DNA of 10,559 bases from an uncultured beta proteobacterium (GCA_903930395.1 CAIYYE010000138.1:1-10559); one strand, 5' to 3'; positions 1 through 6,911 are shown, numbered from the stretch's first letter. Notes: a model not told the origin generated them from the sequence alone. Numbers and translations are program-made.

Positions 1-1094
1 CGTGGCGGGTCGATCAGCATCTTGTCGAAGCGGCCGAGGGCCGCCAGCGATTTCCCGGTGCATTCAAAAAGATTGGCGACGCCGGCTTCGACGCGCTCGG
101 CCAGGCCATTCGCTGCCGCGCTCTCCCTTCCGCGCGCCACCAGCCCGGCGCTACCTTCGGCGCCGACGACGGCAGCACCTGAGCGAGCAATCGGCAGGGT
201 GAAATTTCCCAGGCCGCAAAACATGTCGGCAATTCGCTCGCCCGGCTGCGGGTCGAGCAATCGCATGGCGCGGCGGACCAGCACCCGATTCACGGCATGG
301 TTCACCTGGGTGAAATCACTGGGCTTGAAATCGAATTCGAGGCCGAACTCCGGCAGCGTATAAGACAAGCGCGGCCCGGGCAGCGGGTGGAAGCGCTGGA
401 TCGTATCCGGGCCTTTGGGCTGCAGGTAGAAGACAATGTCGTGACGATAGGCAAATTCGCGCAACAAACGCTCATCGGCAGCCGTCAGCGGTTCAAGGAT
501 GCGCAACAGTATCGCCGTGCAATGCTCGCCAACGGCGACCTCGACCTCGCGGATATGTCCGGCCACCGTCAATGCGCCGAACAAGGCGCGCATGGGCAGG
601 AGCAAGGCTGAAACAGGCGGCGGCAAAATGGCGCAGGAGCGGATATCGGCGATATAGCTGCTCCGCCACTCATGAAAACCGATCAGCACTTCCCCGCCCT
701 TGGCGACCTGACGGACCGCCAGACGAGCCCGATGGCGATAGCCCCAGGGCTCCCCCTGGATCGGCGGCAGGATGGTTTCCGGGCGAACGCGACCGATATG
801 CCAGAGGCTGTCTTCAAGTACCCGCTGCTTGGCGGCGACCTGCGCCGACGGGTCCATATGCTGCATCGCGCACCCGCCGCACACCCCGAAATGCGGGCAG
901 CGTGGGGCAACACGGGCATTCGAGGGTTTGATCACTCGGACCAGATGCGCCAGCTCGAACTTGGATTTTCTCCGGAAACTGGCGTACTCGACCGTTTCAC
1001 CCGGCAAGGCGCCATCAACAAAAATAGCCTTGCCCTCCTGACGGGTGATGCCCCTTGCCTCATGGTCCAGCGCTACGATGATCCCGATAGGCAC
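1..1094 (-). CDS. rlmD: 23S rRNA (uracil-1939-C5)-methyltransferase RlmD, 3' end missing
   Basis: RlmD uses S-adenosylmethionine to methylate U1939 of 23S rRNA in the cytoplasm. Reading from a GTG start at 1094, about 364 residues are present; the family is about 430-440, so some 70-80 C-terminal residues lie beyond position 1. An N-terminal TRAM-type segment (residues 1-55, with LDHEARGI and GALPGE) is followed by Cys66, Cys72 and Cys75 (C-x5-C-x2-C) and Cys154, the four expected ligands of the [4Fe-4S] cluster. Further on are FKPSDFTQVN, the SAM-binding motif DMFCGLGNF (about residue 288) and DKMLIDPPR at the window edge. The catalytic cysteine lies outside. The start is fixed by an in-frame TAA just upstream and by a CGGAG ribosome site about 7 bases before the GTG. 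The reading frame is intact throughout. It is divergent from the gene at 1145 and has its own extended -10 promoter. Confidence 0.97.
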   Translation of the reverse strand, partial: MPIGIIVALDHEARGITRQEGKAIFVDGALPGETVEYASFRRKSKFELAHLVRVIKPSNARVAPRCPHFGVCGGCAMQHMDPSAQVAAKQRVLEDSLWHIGRVRPETILPPIQGEPWGYRHRARLAVRQVAKGGEVLIGFHEWRSSYIADIRSCAILPPPVSALLLPMRALFGALTVAGHIREVEVAVGEHCTAILLRILEPLTAADERLLREFAYRHDIVFYLQPKGPDTIQRFHPLPGPRLSYTLPEFGLEFDFKPSDFTQVNHAVNRVLVRRAMRLLDPQPGERIADMFCGLGNFTLPIARSGAAVVGAEGSAGLVARGRESAAANGLAERVEAGVANLFECTGKSLAALGRFDKMLIDPP

Positions 1095-1116
1095 GGTCAG
1101 CTCCGAAAAAGCGTGA

Positions 1117-1125
1117 ATTTTAGCA
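1117..1125 (-). promoter_or_regulatory. Putative extended -10 promoter of rlmD
   Basis: The minus strand reads TGCTAAAAT: a TGn extension plus TAAAAT, which matches TATAAT in five of six positions. Transcription would begin near 1110 and give a leader of about 16 bases that holds the CGGAG ribosome site. No good -35 is seen, as is common with extended -10 promoters. It lies 6 bp from the oppositely directed -10 at 1132-1137. Confidence 0.5.
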
Positions 1126-1131
1126 ATCGGT

Positions 1132-1137
1132 TACACT
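1132..1137 (+). promoter_or_regulatory. Putative -10 element for the gene at 1145 (possibly leaderless)
   Basis: TACACT (or the overlapping CACTAT at 1134-1139) lies 5-7 bases before the ATG at 1145. A start of transcription 7 bases downstream would fall on or next to the ATG. There is no purine-rich ribosome site between this element and the ATG, which fits a leaderless message. No convincing -35 is visible. Confidence 0.35.
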
Positions 1138-1144
1138 ATTCACC

Positions 1145-1621
1145 ATGGCTCGCGAACTGATTACCTCGTGGACAGATTACCAGATGGCGCTGGATCGCCT
1201 GCTGGCGATTGCCTGTCACAAGATCAGCATTTATGACGAAGACCTCGTTATGCTCAAGCTGGATTCAGAACCCAGGCTGATCCATGTCAAGCGCATCCTG
1301 ACGGCCGGCCAGGACGATGCCCTGCAAATTGCCGTTCGCAATGGTGGGCCAGTCCGCCAGAAAAACCCGCTGCTCCTCAATCTGCTCACCGCCTTCAGCC
1401 ATCGCGCCGCCGCCCGCGAAACACCCCAGCAACTGGCGCACCTGCGCGACAGCATGATAATCGTCGATGACAAGCACGCCCTAATCCGCTTCGACCGGGA
1501 TCAGGCACGCAGCAAATTGCTGATTGATGACATTGACGAACTCCGCCCCCATTTGACCCGTTTCAGGGAAATATGGTCAGAAGGCGGAGAAGCCATCTCC
1601 AGTTCCACGCTGGGGCTCTGA
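1145..1621 (+). CDS. Conserved hypothetical protein, 158 residues
   Basis: I do not recognise a biochemical function. The product is soluble, with no signal peptide or membrane segment. It is rich in charged residues and reads as an alpha/beta protein: an N-terminal helix (SWTDYQMALDRLLAIA), a strand-like KISIYDED, then AVRNGGPVRQKNP in the middle, and a C-terminal half with LRDSMIIVDDKHALIRFDRDQ followed by an acidic stretch. The middle and C-terminal parts recall, from memory, a betaproteobacterial hypothetical family that may be the domain called DUF7931, found alone or behind GNAT acetyltransferases; this is unverified. ATG 1145 is the first possible start, since an in-frame TAG lies at 1121-1123, but it has no Shine-Dalgarno sequence. 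The gene is divergent from rlmD. No terminator is visible after it; the next gene has its own promoter 55 bp downstream. Confidence 0.8.
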   Translation: MARELITSWTDYQMALDRLLAIACHKISIYDEDLVMLKLDSEPRLIHVKRILTAGQDDALQIAVRNGGPVRQKNPLLLNLLTAFSHRAAARETPQQLAHLRDSMIIVDDKHALIRFDRDQARSKLLIDDIDELRPHLTRFREIWSEGGEAISSSTLGL

Positions 1622-1675
1622 CCGGCAAGCGTTCAAGTTGCACTGCAGCAAGTCTCGCCCACAAAAATTATTTAT

Positions 1676-1684
1676 TGTTATAAT
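1676..1684 (+). promoter_or_regulatory. Extended -10 promoter of the Ala/Pro-rich lipoprotein gene
   Basis: TGTTATAAT is a perfect consensus -10 (TATAAT at 1679-1684) with the TGn extension. It sits in an AT-rich patch (1661-1684) that stands out from the GC-rich surroundings. No -35 hexamer is seen at 16-18 bp; a TTGCAC at 1638-1643 is too far away. Transcription should start near 1691, leaving a 5' leader of about 67 bases. Confidence 0.65.
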
Positions 1685-1690
1685 TGGAGA

Positions 1691-1757
1691 CTGATTAGGT
1701 ATCTCCTGATCTCCGATCAATTCAGATTCTATTGCCTCTTGTCGATAAGGAAATCCC
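1691..1757 (+). promoter_or_regulatory. 5' leader of the lipoprotein mRNA with small hairpin and ribosome site
   Basis: The predicted leader contains an exact inverted repeat, TGATC-TCC-GATCA (1707-1719), flanked by a second complementary pair, CTGA 1691-1694 and TCAG 1722-1725. A good ribosome site, AAGGAA, is at 1747-1752, five bases before the ATG. The hairpin stem is short (5 bp) and does not cover the ribosome site, so a regulatory role is only a possibility. Confidence 0.35.
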
Positions 1758-2021
1758 ATGAATAAGTCTATCCTCGTTGCTGCTCTGCTTGCTGTTGCCC
1801 TGTCCGCTTGTGGCAAGAAGCCGGAAGCTCCGGCTGCTGCTCCGGCTCCGGCCCCGGCTGCTGCCGCTCCGGCCGCTGCTGCCCCGGCTCCGGCTGCTGA
1901 AGCCGCCAAGCCGGCTGAAGCCGCTGCTCCGGCTGCTGCTGCCGCTGCCGCCCCGGCCGCTGCTGCTCCGGCTGCTGCCGCTGCTCCGGCCGCCGCTCCG
2001 GCTGCTGCTGACAAGAAGTAA
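1758..2021 (+). CDS. Small Ala/Pro-rich lipoprotein, 87 residues
   Basis: The N-terminus is a lipoprotein signal peptide: MNKS, a hydrophobic core, and the lipobox LSAC with the lipidated cysteine at residue 18. Glycine follows the cysteine, so by the Asp+2 sorting rule known from enterobacteria the product should go to the outer membrane. After GKKPE the remaining 64 residues are 45 Ala and 13 Pro with two Glu, three Lys and one Asp, ending in DKK. Such a chain should be extended or loosely helical rather than globular. The coding repeats are in phase: the 13-base word GCTCCGGCTGCTG occurs five times. The gene stands alone with an extended -10 promoter, a good ribosome site and a strong terminator, which suggests high expression. 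Function is unknown; a periplasm-spanning spacer or cell-wall tether is my speculation. Confidence 0.85.
   Translation: MNKSILVAALLAVALSACGKKPEAPAAAPAPAPAAAAPAAAAPAPAAEAAKPAEAAAPAAAAAAAPAAAAPAAAAAPAAAPAAADKK
1827..2007 (+). repeat. In-frame GCT/GCC/CCG repeat tract with five copies of a 13-base word
   Basis: GCTCCGGCTGCTG is found exactly at 1827, 1887, 1926, 1965 and 1995. The spacings are 60, 39, 39 and 30 bp, all multiples of three, so every copy encodes Ala-Pro-Ala-Ala with the same codons. This pattern fits growth and shrinkage of the tract by slippage or recombination without loss of frame. Confidence 0.75.
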
Positions 2022-2037
2022 TCTTCTTGCTGCAACG

Positions 2038-2065
2038 AAAACGGGGCTTCGGCCCCGTTTTTTTT
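2038..2065 (+). terminator. Rho-independent terminator of the lipoprotein gene
   Basis: A perfect 7-bp stem, ACGGGGC (2041-2047) and GCCCCGT (2052-2058), closes a TTCG tetraloop and runs into eight T residues. The preceding A residues extend the stem by pairing with the T run. It begins 16 bases after the lipoprotein stop codon. On the minus strand the same hairpin is followed by only four T residues, so it may also end, less efficiently, transcription of the convergent hydrolase gene that stops at 2078. Confidence 0.93.
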
Positions 2066-2077
2066 CGCCCTGCATTT

Positions 2078-2845
2078 TCAATCGATGCTGCGCCAATCAA
2101 ACCCTAGCGTGGGGCTGGCCACACCCACCCAGTCAGGCGCACAATCCAGCGCCCTGGCTGCGGCACCAACGGCCAATTCAGGAAGATTGTTGCGTTCGCT
2201 CAGGTGCGCCAGCACCAGCGATTGAAGTTTCGAACAGTCGATACGCGCCAGCAGTGTGGCTGCGCTGGCATTTTCAAGGTGGCCATAGCGGCCGGCGATG
2301 CGTCGTTTGACCGATGCCGGATAGGCCGAGCGCTCCAGCATCTCGGCATCATGATTGAACTCAAGAACCAGGCCGCTGCAACCGGTCAGCATCGCGCAGA
2401 CATGTGCCGTCGGCTCGCCAATGTCGGTCAACACCCCGAGACGGCAGCCTGATCCGGAAAAAACATATTGCACGGGTTCCCGCGCATCATGCGGCACGGG
2501 AAAGGCCTGAACGTCGAGATCACCGATCGAGAGTGCGCCATGACTATCGACAATGCGCAGATCAAGTCCGGTATCGACCTCACGACAGCCAATCCAGGTA
2601 CCGTGGGTCATCCAGACCGGCAGCCCGTACTTGCGGGCCAGCCGAAATACGCCGGCGACGTGGTCGCCATGCTCATGCGTGACCAGTATGCCGGCCAGAT
2701 CGGACGGGGCCCGACCCAGACGCTGCAAACGGGCTACGGTTTCGCGTAGCCCGAAGCCGCAGTCGAGCATCAGACTGGTTGCCCCGTGCTCGACGAGCAG
2801 CGCGTTACCGCCGCTGCCACTGCCGAGCGAGGCAAAACGGATCAC
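2078..2845 (-). CDS. Metallo-beta-lactamase-fold hydrolase, YycJ/WalJ-like
   Basis: A 255-residue cytoplasmic metallo-hydrolase that is nearly all one domain. The metal-binding motif THEHGDH is at residues 56-62; His119 (VPHDA), Asp141 (LTDIG), His189 (GHLEN) and His214 (AHLSERNN) complete the set. The N-terminal GSGSGGNA and the AHLSxxNN ending are typical of the YycJ/WalJ group, which has been linked to DNA-end or nucleic-acid metabolism in Gram-positive bacteria; the role in this organism is unknown and the substrate cannot be read from sequence. The start is GTG at 2845. Its GTGA overlaps the bamC stop codon by four bases, so translation is probably coupled to bamC. It is the last gene of the minus-strand block and converges on the lipoprotein gene. 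Confidence 0.88.
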   Translation of the reverse strand: MIRFASLGSGSGGNALLVEHGATSLMLDCGFGLRETVARLQRLGRAPSDLAGILVTHEHGDHVAGVFRLARKYGLPVWMTHGTWIGCREVDTGLDLRIVDSHGALSIGDLDVQAFPVPHDAREPVQYVFSGSGCRLGVLTDIGEPTAHVCAMLTGCSGLVLEFNHDAEMLERSAYPASVKRRIAGRYGHLENASAATLLARIDCSKLQSLVLAHLSERNNLPELAVGAAARALDCAPDWVGVASPTLGFDWRSID

Positions 2846-3972
2846 TGCAACTGCTGGAGGAGCAGAGCGAGTATCCTCTTGGCGGTTTCCGACTTGTCGG
2901 TGCCACCTTCGTTGGAGAGAACCGTGACGGTGCTCTGATCGCCGGAATCGCGGACGTGAATGCGATACTGGACCTTCGAACTGGCCGGAGCTTCCGCACT
3001 CTTCCAGAATGTCAGCTTGGACAGGAGACCGTCGTCCTTCTTGGAGCGGTTATCCAGTTCGGGATCGACATAGCGAACGAAGTAGAGGCCGCGTGAGCGG
3101 TCACGATCTTCAACGGTAAAGCCGACACGATCGAGCGCCAGGCCGACACGACGCCAGGCCCGGTCAAAGCGCTCGAGCACCTCGAGCGTACCGGCGCCGT
3201 CATCCGACTTGGCCAGCTTGGCGCGCGGCTCGGCCTTGGCGGTGGCGACCAATACCTCGGCACGCTTTTCTTCGGAACCGAGGCGAACCATCAGGCGACG
3301 CAGCATCTCGGCTTCGAGTTCCGGATCGGCGGCACGCGGTTGCCAACGGGTATCATCCTTGGCCGAAGAGGTGTAGACCTCCTCCATGGCGCGGTGACTG
3401 ACGAAGATATCCGTCGTCCCCGGCGTTGCACCCGGCTCGAAACGCGTCCGGAACTTGTCGCGCTCGCCGGTCGAATAGAGCGAATCGAGCAGACGGCCAA
3501 CCGTGCTGCGAATGATATCGTCGCCGATCTTGGCACGGTTTTCAGCCCAGTCGGTTTCCATCACGCCAGCTTCGGGACGCTCGACGGAGATGATGAAGCC
3601 GGTTTCCTGCCAGAAATCCTTGACCGTATCCCACAGCTTGTCGGCCGGAACGGCGACGACGAGCCAGCGCTGGTTGCCGGAACGCTCGACGCGAACCTTG
3701 TCGACTTGCGGCAGGACCACCGAGTTTTGCGCCTGGGCAAGCGGCGTCCGGTCGGCGCTATAGCCCGAGAAAGTCGCACTCCCCTTGCCGGCGGAGTCAG
3801 GCACCAGGTAACGGTCGTCGCGAGCGATCTGGGACAGATCCGGTGGCACTTCGAGCGTGGGGGCTTTGCCGGCCGATTTGTATTCAATCTTGCGGGAATC
3901 CGGAAGAATGCCGCATCCGGCCAGCGCGACGACGAGCAGTGAAAGGGTGAAGCCAGAAAGCCGACGATTCAT
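2842..3972 (-). CDS. bamC: Outer membrane protein assembly factor BamC (lipoprotein)
   Basis: BamC is an accessory lipoprotein of the BAM complex, which folds beta-barrel proteins into the outer membrane. From ATG 3972 the product has 376 residues. The signal peptide ends in a lipobox (ALAGC) with Cys20, followed by Gly. The unstructured segment that contacts BamD in E. coli is recognisable (YKSAGKAPTLEVPPDLSQI, about residues 31-49). Two helix-grip domains follow, at about 105-235 and 265-376, joined by a charged Ala/Lys linker near residue 250. An in-frame extension exists up to 4218 but runs through the end of dapA and would bury the signal peptide, so it is rejected. The gene starts 17 bp after the dapA stop, behind GGAG and AAAGAG purine stretches. 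The dapA-bamC pairing is also seen in E. coli. Confidence 0.93.
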   Translation of the reverse strand: MNRRLSGFTLSLLVVALAGCGILPDSRKIEYKSAGKAPTLEVPPDLSQIARDDRYLVPDSAGKGSATFSGYSADRTPLAQAQNSVVLPQVDKVRVERSGNQRWLVVAVPADKLWDTVKDFWQETGFIISVERPEAGVMETDWAENRAKIGDDIIRSTVGRLLDSLYSTGERDKFRTRFEPGATPGTTDIFVSHRAMEEVYTSSAKDDTRWQPRAADPELEAEMLRRLMVRLGSEEKRAEVLVATAKAEPRAKLAKSDDGAGTLEVLERFDRAWRRVGLALDRVGFTVEDRDRSRGLYFVRYVDPELDNRSKKDDGLLSKLTFWKSAEAPASSKVQYRIHVRDSGDQSTVTVLSNEGGTDKSETAKRILALLLQQLQ

Positions 3973-3989
3973 TTTTCTCTTTACTCCGC

Positions 3990-4868
3990 TCAGGCGAGTA
4001 CGCCAGCCTGGCGCATGGCGGCCAGAACGCGGGCCTGGTTGGGTTCGGTCAGGGTAGTCAGGGGCAGACGGATGCCGTTGGGCGACAGGCCCATCTGGTG
4101 CACCGCCCACTTGACCGGAATCGGGTTGGCTTCGCAGAACAGGTCGCGATGCAGGCCAATCAGCTTGAAATGGATTTCGCGCGCCTTGACGATATTGCCG
4201 GCAGCGGCCGCAACACACATTTCATGCATGAGGCGCGGTGCGACGTTGGCCGTCACCGAGATATCGCCATGGAAGCCCAGGCTGATGGTCGCCACGGCGG
4301 TCATGTCGTCACCGGTATAGAGCGCGAAGTCCTTCGGCGCACGGGCGATCAGGTCGCAGGCGCGGTCGAGGTTGCCGGTCGCGTCCTTGACGCCGACGAT
4401 ACCCGGCACCCCGGCCAGACGCAGGATGGTGTCGTTCGACATGTCGGCGACGGTGCGGCCCGGCACGTTATAAAGCAGAATGGGGAGTTCGACCGCTTCG
4501 GCAATCGCCTTGAAATGGCGATAAAGGCCTTCCTGGGTTGGGCGGTTGTAGTAGGGCACGACGGACAGGGCCATGTTGGCGCCGGCCTTCTTGGCGAACT
4601 CGGTCAGCTCGATGGCTTCGGCCGTCGAATTGGCACCGGTACCAGCAATGACCGGGATACGGCCGGCAATGTGATCGACCGCCACCTTGATCAGCTGGCA
4701 ATGCTCCTCGACATTGACCGTCGGCGATTCGCCCGTGGTGCCCACGACGACGATGCCATCGGTTCCTTCGCTGACATGGAAGTCGAGCAGGTTGCGGAAA
4801 GCGTTCAAATCGAGGCTGCCATCCTCATGCATGGGCGTAACGATGGCGACAATGGATCCAGTAATCAT
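3990..4868 (-). CDS. dapA: 4-hydroxy-tetrahydrodipicolinate synthase (DHDPS)
   Basis: DapA condenses pyruvate with aspartate semialdehyde, the first committed step to diaminopimelate and lysine, in the cytoplasm. From ATG 4868 the product has 292 residues, the same length as E. coli DapA, and key residues fall at the same numbers: Thr44/Thr45 in GTTGESPTV, Tyr107 in YYNRPTQEG, Tyr133, Arg138 in LYNVPGRT, and the Schiff-base Lys161 in GVKDATGN. Several residues of the allosteric lysine site of E. coli are kept (Ser48, His56, Asn80, Glu84, Tyr106) while positions 49 and 53 are Pro and Val, so feedback by lysine is possible but may be altered. A longer in-frame start at 4940 adds 24 residues unlike any DHDPS and is rejected. 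It lies between tilS (75 bp upstream) and bamC (17 bp downstream). Confidence 0.97.
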   Translation of the reverse strand: MITGSIVAIVTPMHEDGSLDLNAFRNLLDFHVSEGTDGIVVVGTTGESPTVNVEEHCQLIKVAVDHIAGRIPVIAGTGANSTAEAIELTEFAKKAGANMALSVVPYYNRPTQEGLYRHFKAIAEAVELPILLYNVPGRTVADMSNDTILRLAGVPGIVGVKDATGNLDRACDLIARAPKDFALYTGDDMTAVATISLGFHGDISVTANVAPRLMHEMCVAAAAGNIVKAREIHFKLIGLHRDLFCEANPIPVKWAVHQMGLSPNGIRLPLTTLTEPNQARVLAAMRQAGVLA

Positions 4869-4897
4869 GGCCTGTTTATGGAATAAGTAATCTGTTG

Positions 4898-4903
4898 ATT
4901 GTA
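4898..4903 (-). promoter_or_regulatory. Possible internal -10 element for dapA
   Basis: In the 75-bp gap between tilS and dapA the minus strand has TACAAT (five of six matches to TATAAT), with a poor -35 (TTCCGC) 17 bp upstream. Transcription would start near 4891, about 23 bases before the dapA ATG. This could give dapA-bamC-hydrolase a supply of message independent of accA-tilS. Confidence 0.3.
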
Positions 4904-4943
4904 ACTGAAGGCTATTCGCCGCGGAAAGGCGCTTGATCACACT

Positions 4944-5915
4944 TTATTGCTTTTTCGCCAGCCAGTGGAGGCGTCCGCGCGCCACCTGCATCATTCCGTC
5001 CGGCAAGACCAGTTCGGGGTGACGATCCGGCGCGGCGGACAGCAATTGCCGGGCAAACTCCTCCAGGCGCGCCGCTACCGGCACCTGCCAGCCCAGACTG
5101 CGCAAGCGATGGCGCAGCAGGTTCTTGAGGCGGGGCAACGAGAGCTGACGCAAGGCACGCATGCTCGCCGAATCGCCGTCACCGGCCAGCTGCCAGTCCT
5201 GTACCGCCAACTCATCGAGCAGTCCGGCGGCTTCGGAAAAATGGCTGGCCGCCTGGGCCAGGGAGGCTTCAGCCGCCGGAAAACGCTGACTGATGGCCAC
5301 CAGCGTATCGTGGCGCAGGAAATTTCGGGTCAGCGCAGTGTCCGCGTTGCTCTCGTCCTCAACCCAGGCCAGGCCGTGGTCAGACGCGTAGCCTTCGATC
5401 TCGGTACGGGAAACATCAAGCAGCGGGCGTAGCAGACGCAGCTTGCCAAAACGGCGCTCGACCGGCATCCCGGCCGCGCCTGTCACGCCAGTACCGCGCA
5501 GGAGGTTGAACAAGACAGTTTCCGCCTGATCACCCCGATGTTGCGCCAGCGCCAGGCAATCGCCGGCACATTCGGCAAAGGCCGCATAGCGCGCGGCGCG
5601 GGCCGCTGCCTCAAGGCCCAGGCCGGAAGCAGCGGCGACCGTGACGTGGCGGATAGTCAGCGGGATGCCGAGCCTCTCGCAATAGTTGGCGCAGAATGCC
5701 GCCCAGGCATCGGCGTTGGTCGAAAGCCCGTGATGGACATGAATGGCGGAAAGCTTGCCGTGGCCGAGACGGCTCAGGAGATGCAACAGGACGACCGAAT
5801 CGCAACCGCCGGAGAGCCCCACCCAAAGGCGCTCATCCGGCTGGAGACGGGCGGCCAGAAAGGCGCCGACCCGTTCCTGCAGATCAGCTGACAGGCTCTT
5901 CCTTGTAGCGACCAT
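4944..5915 (-). CDS. tilS: tRNA(Ile)-lysidine synthase TilS, short form
   Basis: TilS is an ATP-dependent PP-loop ligase that joins lysine to C34 of the CAU-anticodon tRNA-Ile so that it reads AUA. The P-loop SGGCDS is at residues 35-40, HVHHGLS at 59-65, and the QAET motif (QHRGDQAET) at 125-133, where many homologues have DDQ in place of GDQ. A helical substrate-binding segment follows to about residue 300. At 323 residues it is about 110 shorter than the E. coli enzyme (432): it stops just after the RGRLHWL stretch and lacks the C-terminal TilS_C domain. There is no room for that domain before dapA, and no sign of a frameshift. The start ATG 5915 lies inside the end of accA (32-bp overlap), suggesting translational coupling; the ribosome site is weak. 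Confidence 0.93.
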   Translation of the reverse strand: MVATRKSLSADLQERVGAFLAARLQPDERLWVGLSGGCDSVVLLHLLSRLGHGKLSAIHVHHGLSTNADAWAAFCANYCERLGIPLTIRHVTVAAASGLGLEAAARAARYAAFAECAGDCLALAQHRGDQAETVLFNLLRGTGVTGAAGMPVERRFGKLRLLRPLLDVSRTEIEGYASDHGLAWVEDESNADTALTRNFLRHDTLVAISQRFPAAEASLAQAASHFSEAAGLLDELAVQDWQLAGDGDSASMRALRQLSLPRLKNLLRHRLRSLGWQVPVAARLEEFARQLLSAAPDRHPELVLPDGMMQVARGRLHWLAKKQ

Positions 5916-6852
5916 AACTCATTAGTCGCTCGTAGCGGGTAGCCAGAAGTTCAGCCGTAGACAGGCCGGACAACTGCTTGAGCGCATCCTGCAGCGCCTT
6001 CTTGAGATTTTGCGCCATCGCCGCATGGTCGCGCTGGGCGCCGCCGAGCGGTTCATTGACGATCTTGTCGATGAGACCCAGGGTTTTCAGGCGTTGCGCC
6101 GTGATGCCCATGGTTTCAGCAGCTTCCGGCGCTTTTTCTGCACTCTTCCAGAGGATGGACGCACAGCCTTCCGGCGAAATGACCGAATAGGTCGAATATT
6201 GCAGCATCTGCACCGTGTCGCCGACAGCAATGGCCAGCGCACCGCCGGAACCACCCTCGCCGATGATGGTGACGATGACCGGCACCTTGAGTTCGGCCAT
6301 CACATACAGATTGCGACCGATGGCTTCGGACTGGCCGCGTTCTTCGGCATCAATGCCGGGATAGGCGCCCGGCGTATCGACGAAGGTCATGACCGGAATG
6401 CCAAATTTTTCGGCCAGCTTCATCAGGCGCAGGGCCTTGCGATAGCCTTCGGGACGCGGCATGCCGAAATTGCGATAAATCTTTTCCTTGGTGTCGCGCC
6501 CCTTCTGGTGGCCAATCACCATGACCGGCTGGCCATTGAAGCGGGCCAGACCACCGACGATGGCGTGGTCATCGGCGAAAGCACGATCGCCGTGCAGCTC
6601 TTCAAAGTCGGTGAAGATCAGCGACAGGTAGTCCAGCGTGTAGGGGCGCTGCGGATGACGCGCCACCTGGGAAATTTGCCAGGGTGTCAGCTTGGCGTAG
6701 ATTTCCTTGGTCAGCTGGCCGCTCTTCTTCTCCAGGCGATCGATTTCTTCGGAGATATCGACGGCAGAGTCATCCTGGACGAAGCGCAGCTCTTCGATCT
6801 TGGCTTCAAGGTCGGCGACGGATTGTTCGAAGTCGAGGAAACTAGTTTTCAT
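5884..6852 (-). CDS. accA: Acetyl-CoA carboxylase carboxyltransferase subunit alpha
   Basis: AccA pairs with AccD to form the carboxyltransferase that moves CO2 from biotin on AccB to acetyl-CoA, giving malonyl-CoA for fatty acid synthesis. From ATG 6852 the product has 322 residues (E. coli 319). It begins with the family N-terminus ([19 protein letters not shown]), continues with a coiled helical region to about residue 60, then has the crotonase-like carboxyltransferase core with [31 protein letters not shown] and the [14 protein letters not shown] stretch. A longer in-frame reading to 7131 crosses into the upstream glycosylase gene in another frame and is rejected. A GAGCGG ribosome site lies just before the ATG. 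It is followed by tilS with a 32-bp overlap and sits 59 bp after the glycosylase gene. Confidence 0.97.
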   Translation of the reverse strand: MKTSFLDFEQSVADLEAKIEELRFVQDDSAVDISEEIDRLEKKSGQLTKEIYAKLTPWQISQVARHPQRPYTLDYLSLIFTDFEELHGDRAFADDHAIVGGLARFNGQPVMVIGHQKGRDTKEKIYRNFGMPRPEGYRKALRLMKLAEKFGIPVMTFVDTPGAYPGIDAEERGQSEAIGRNLYVMAELKVPVIVTIIGEGGSGGALAIAVGDTVQMLQYSTYSVISPEGCASILWKSAEKAPEAAETMGITAQRLKTLGLIDKIVNEPLGGAQRDHAAMAQNLKKALQDALKQLSGLSTAELLATRYERLMSYGRYKEEPVS

Positions 6853-6880
6853 GGACCGCTCGTTTGCTAAGTTGGCGCGC

Positions 6881-6886
6881 ATTTTA
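6881..6886 (-). promoter_or_regulatory. Putative -10 element of the accA promoter
   Basis: The 59-bp gap upstream of accA reads GGGGTAAAATGCGCG on the minus strand, with TAAAAT matching TATAAT in five of six positions. Transcription would start near 6874, about 22 bases before the accA ATG. No clear -35 hexamer is seen at 16-18 bp. It suggests that accA and the genes after it need not rely on the glycosylase promoter. Confidence 0.4.
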
Positions 6887-6911
6887 CCCCAAAGGCAAGA
6901 TGGCGACCGTT

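Noticed and set aside
672..1160. 162-residue open frame on the plus strand opposite rlmD
   Set aside because: Antisense of rlmD, whose cluster cysteines and SAM motif fix the real frame.
1638..1651. TTGC...GCAA inverted repeat after the gene at 1145 as a terminator
   Set aside because: Four-base arms with no T run; not a credible intrinsic terminator.
1577..2035. 152-residue Ala/Gly-rich open frame on the minus strand across the lipoprotein gene
   Set aside because: The GCT/GCC/CCG repeat keeps all frames free of stops, so long low-complexity shadows are expected on both strands. The plus-strand lipoprotein has the signal peptide, ribosome site, promoter and terminator.
1777..2310. 177-residue Leu/Arg/Pro-rich open frame on the plus strand
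   Set aside because: Frame-shifted shadow of the lipoprotein repeat that reads through the terminator and into the antisense of the hydrolase gene.
3973..4218. In-frame N-terminal extension of bamC
   Set aside because: It would overlap the end of dapA and place the lipoprotein signal peptide in the middle of the protein.
4098..4886. 262-residue open frame on the plus strand opposite dapA
   Set aside because: It is the antisense shadow of dapA, which matches its family residue by residue; the shadow product shows no recognisable domain.
4869..4940. In-frame N-terminal extension of dapA by 24 residues
   Set aside because: From ATG 4868 the length and active-site numbering equal those of E. 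coli DapA; the extra residues resemble nothing in the family.
6010..6870. 286-residue open frame on the plus strand opposite accA
   Set aside because: Antisense shadow of accA produced by GC-rich codon use. No motif, and no ribosome site that I could see.
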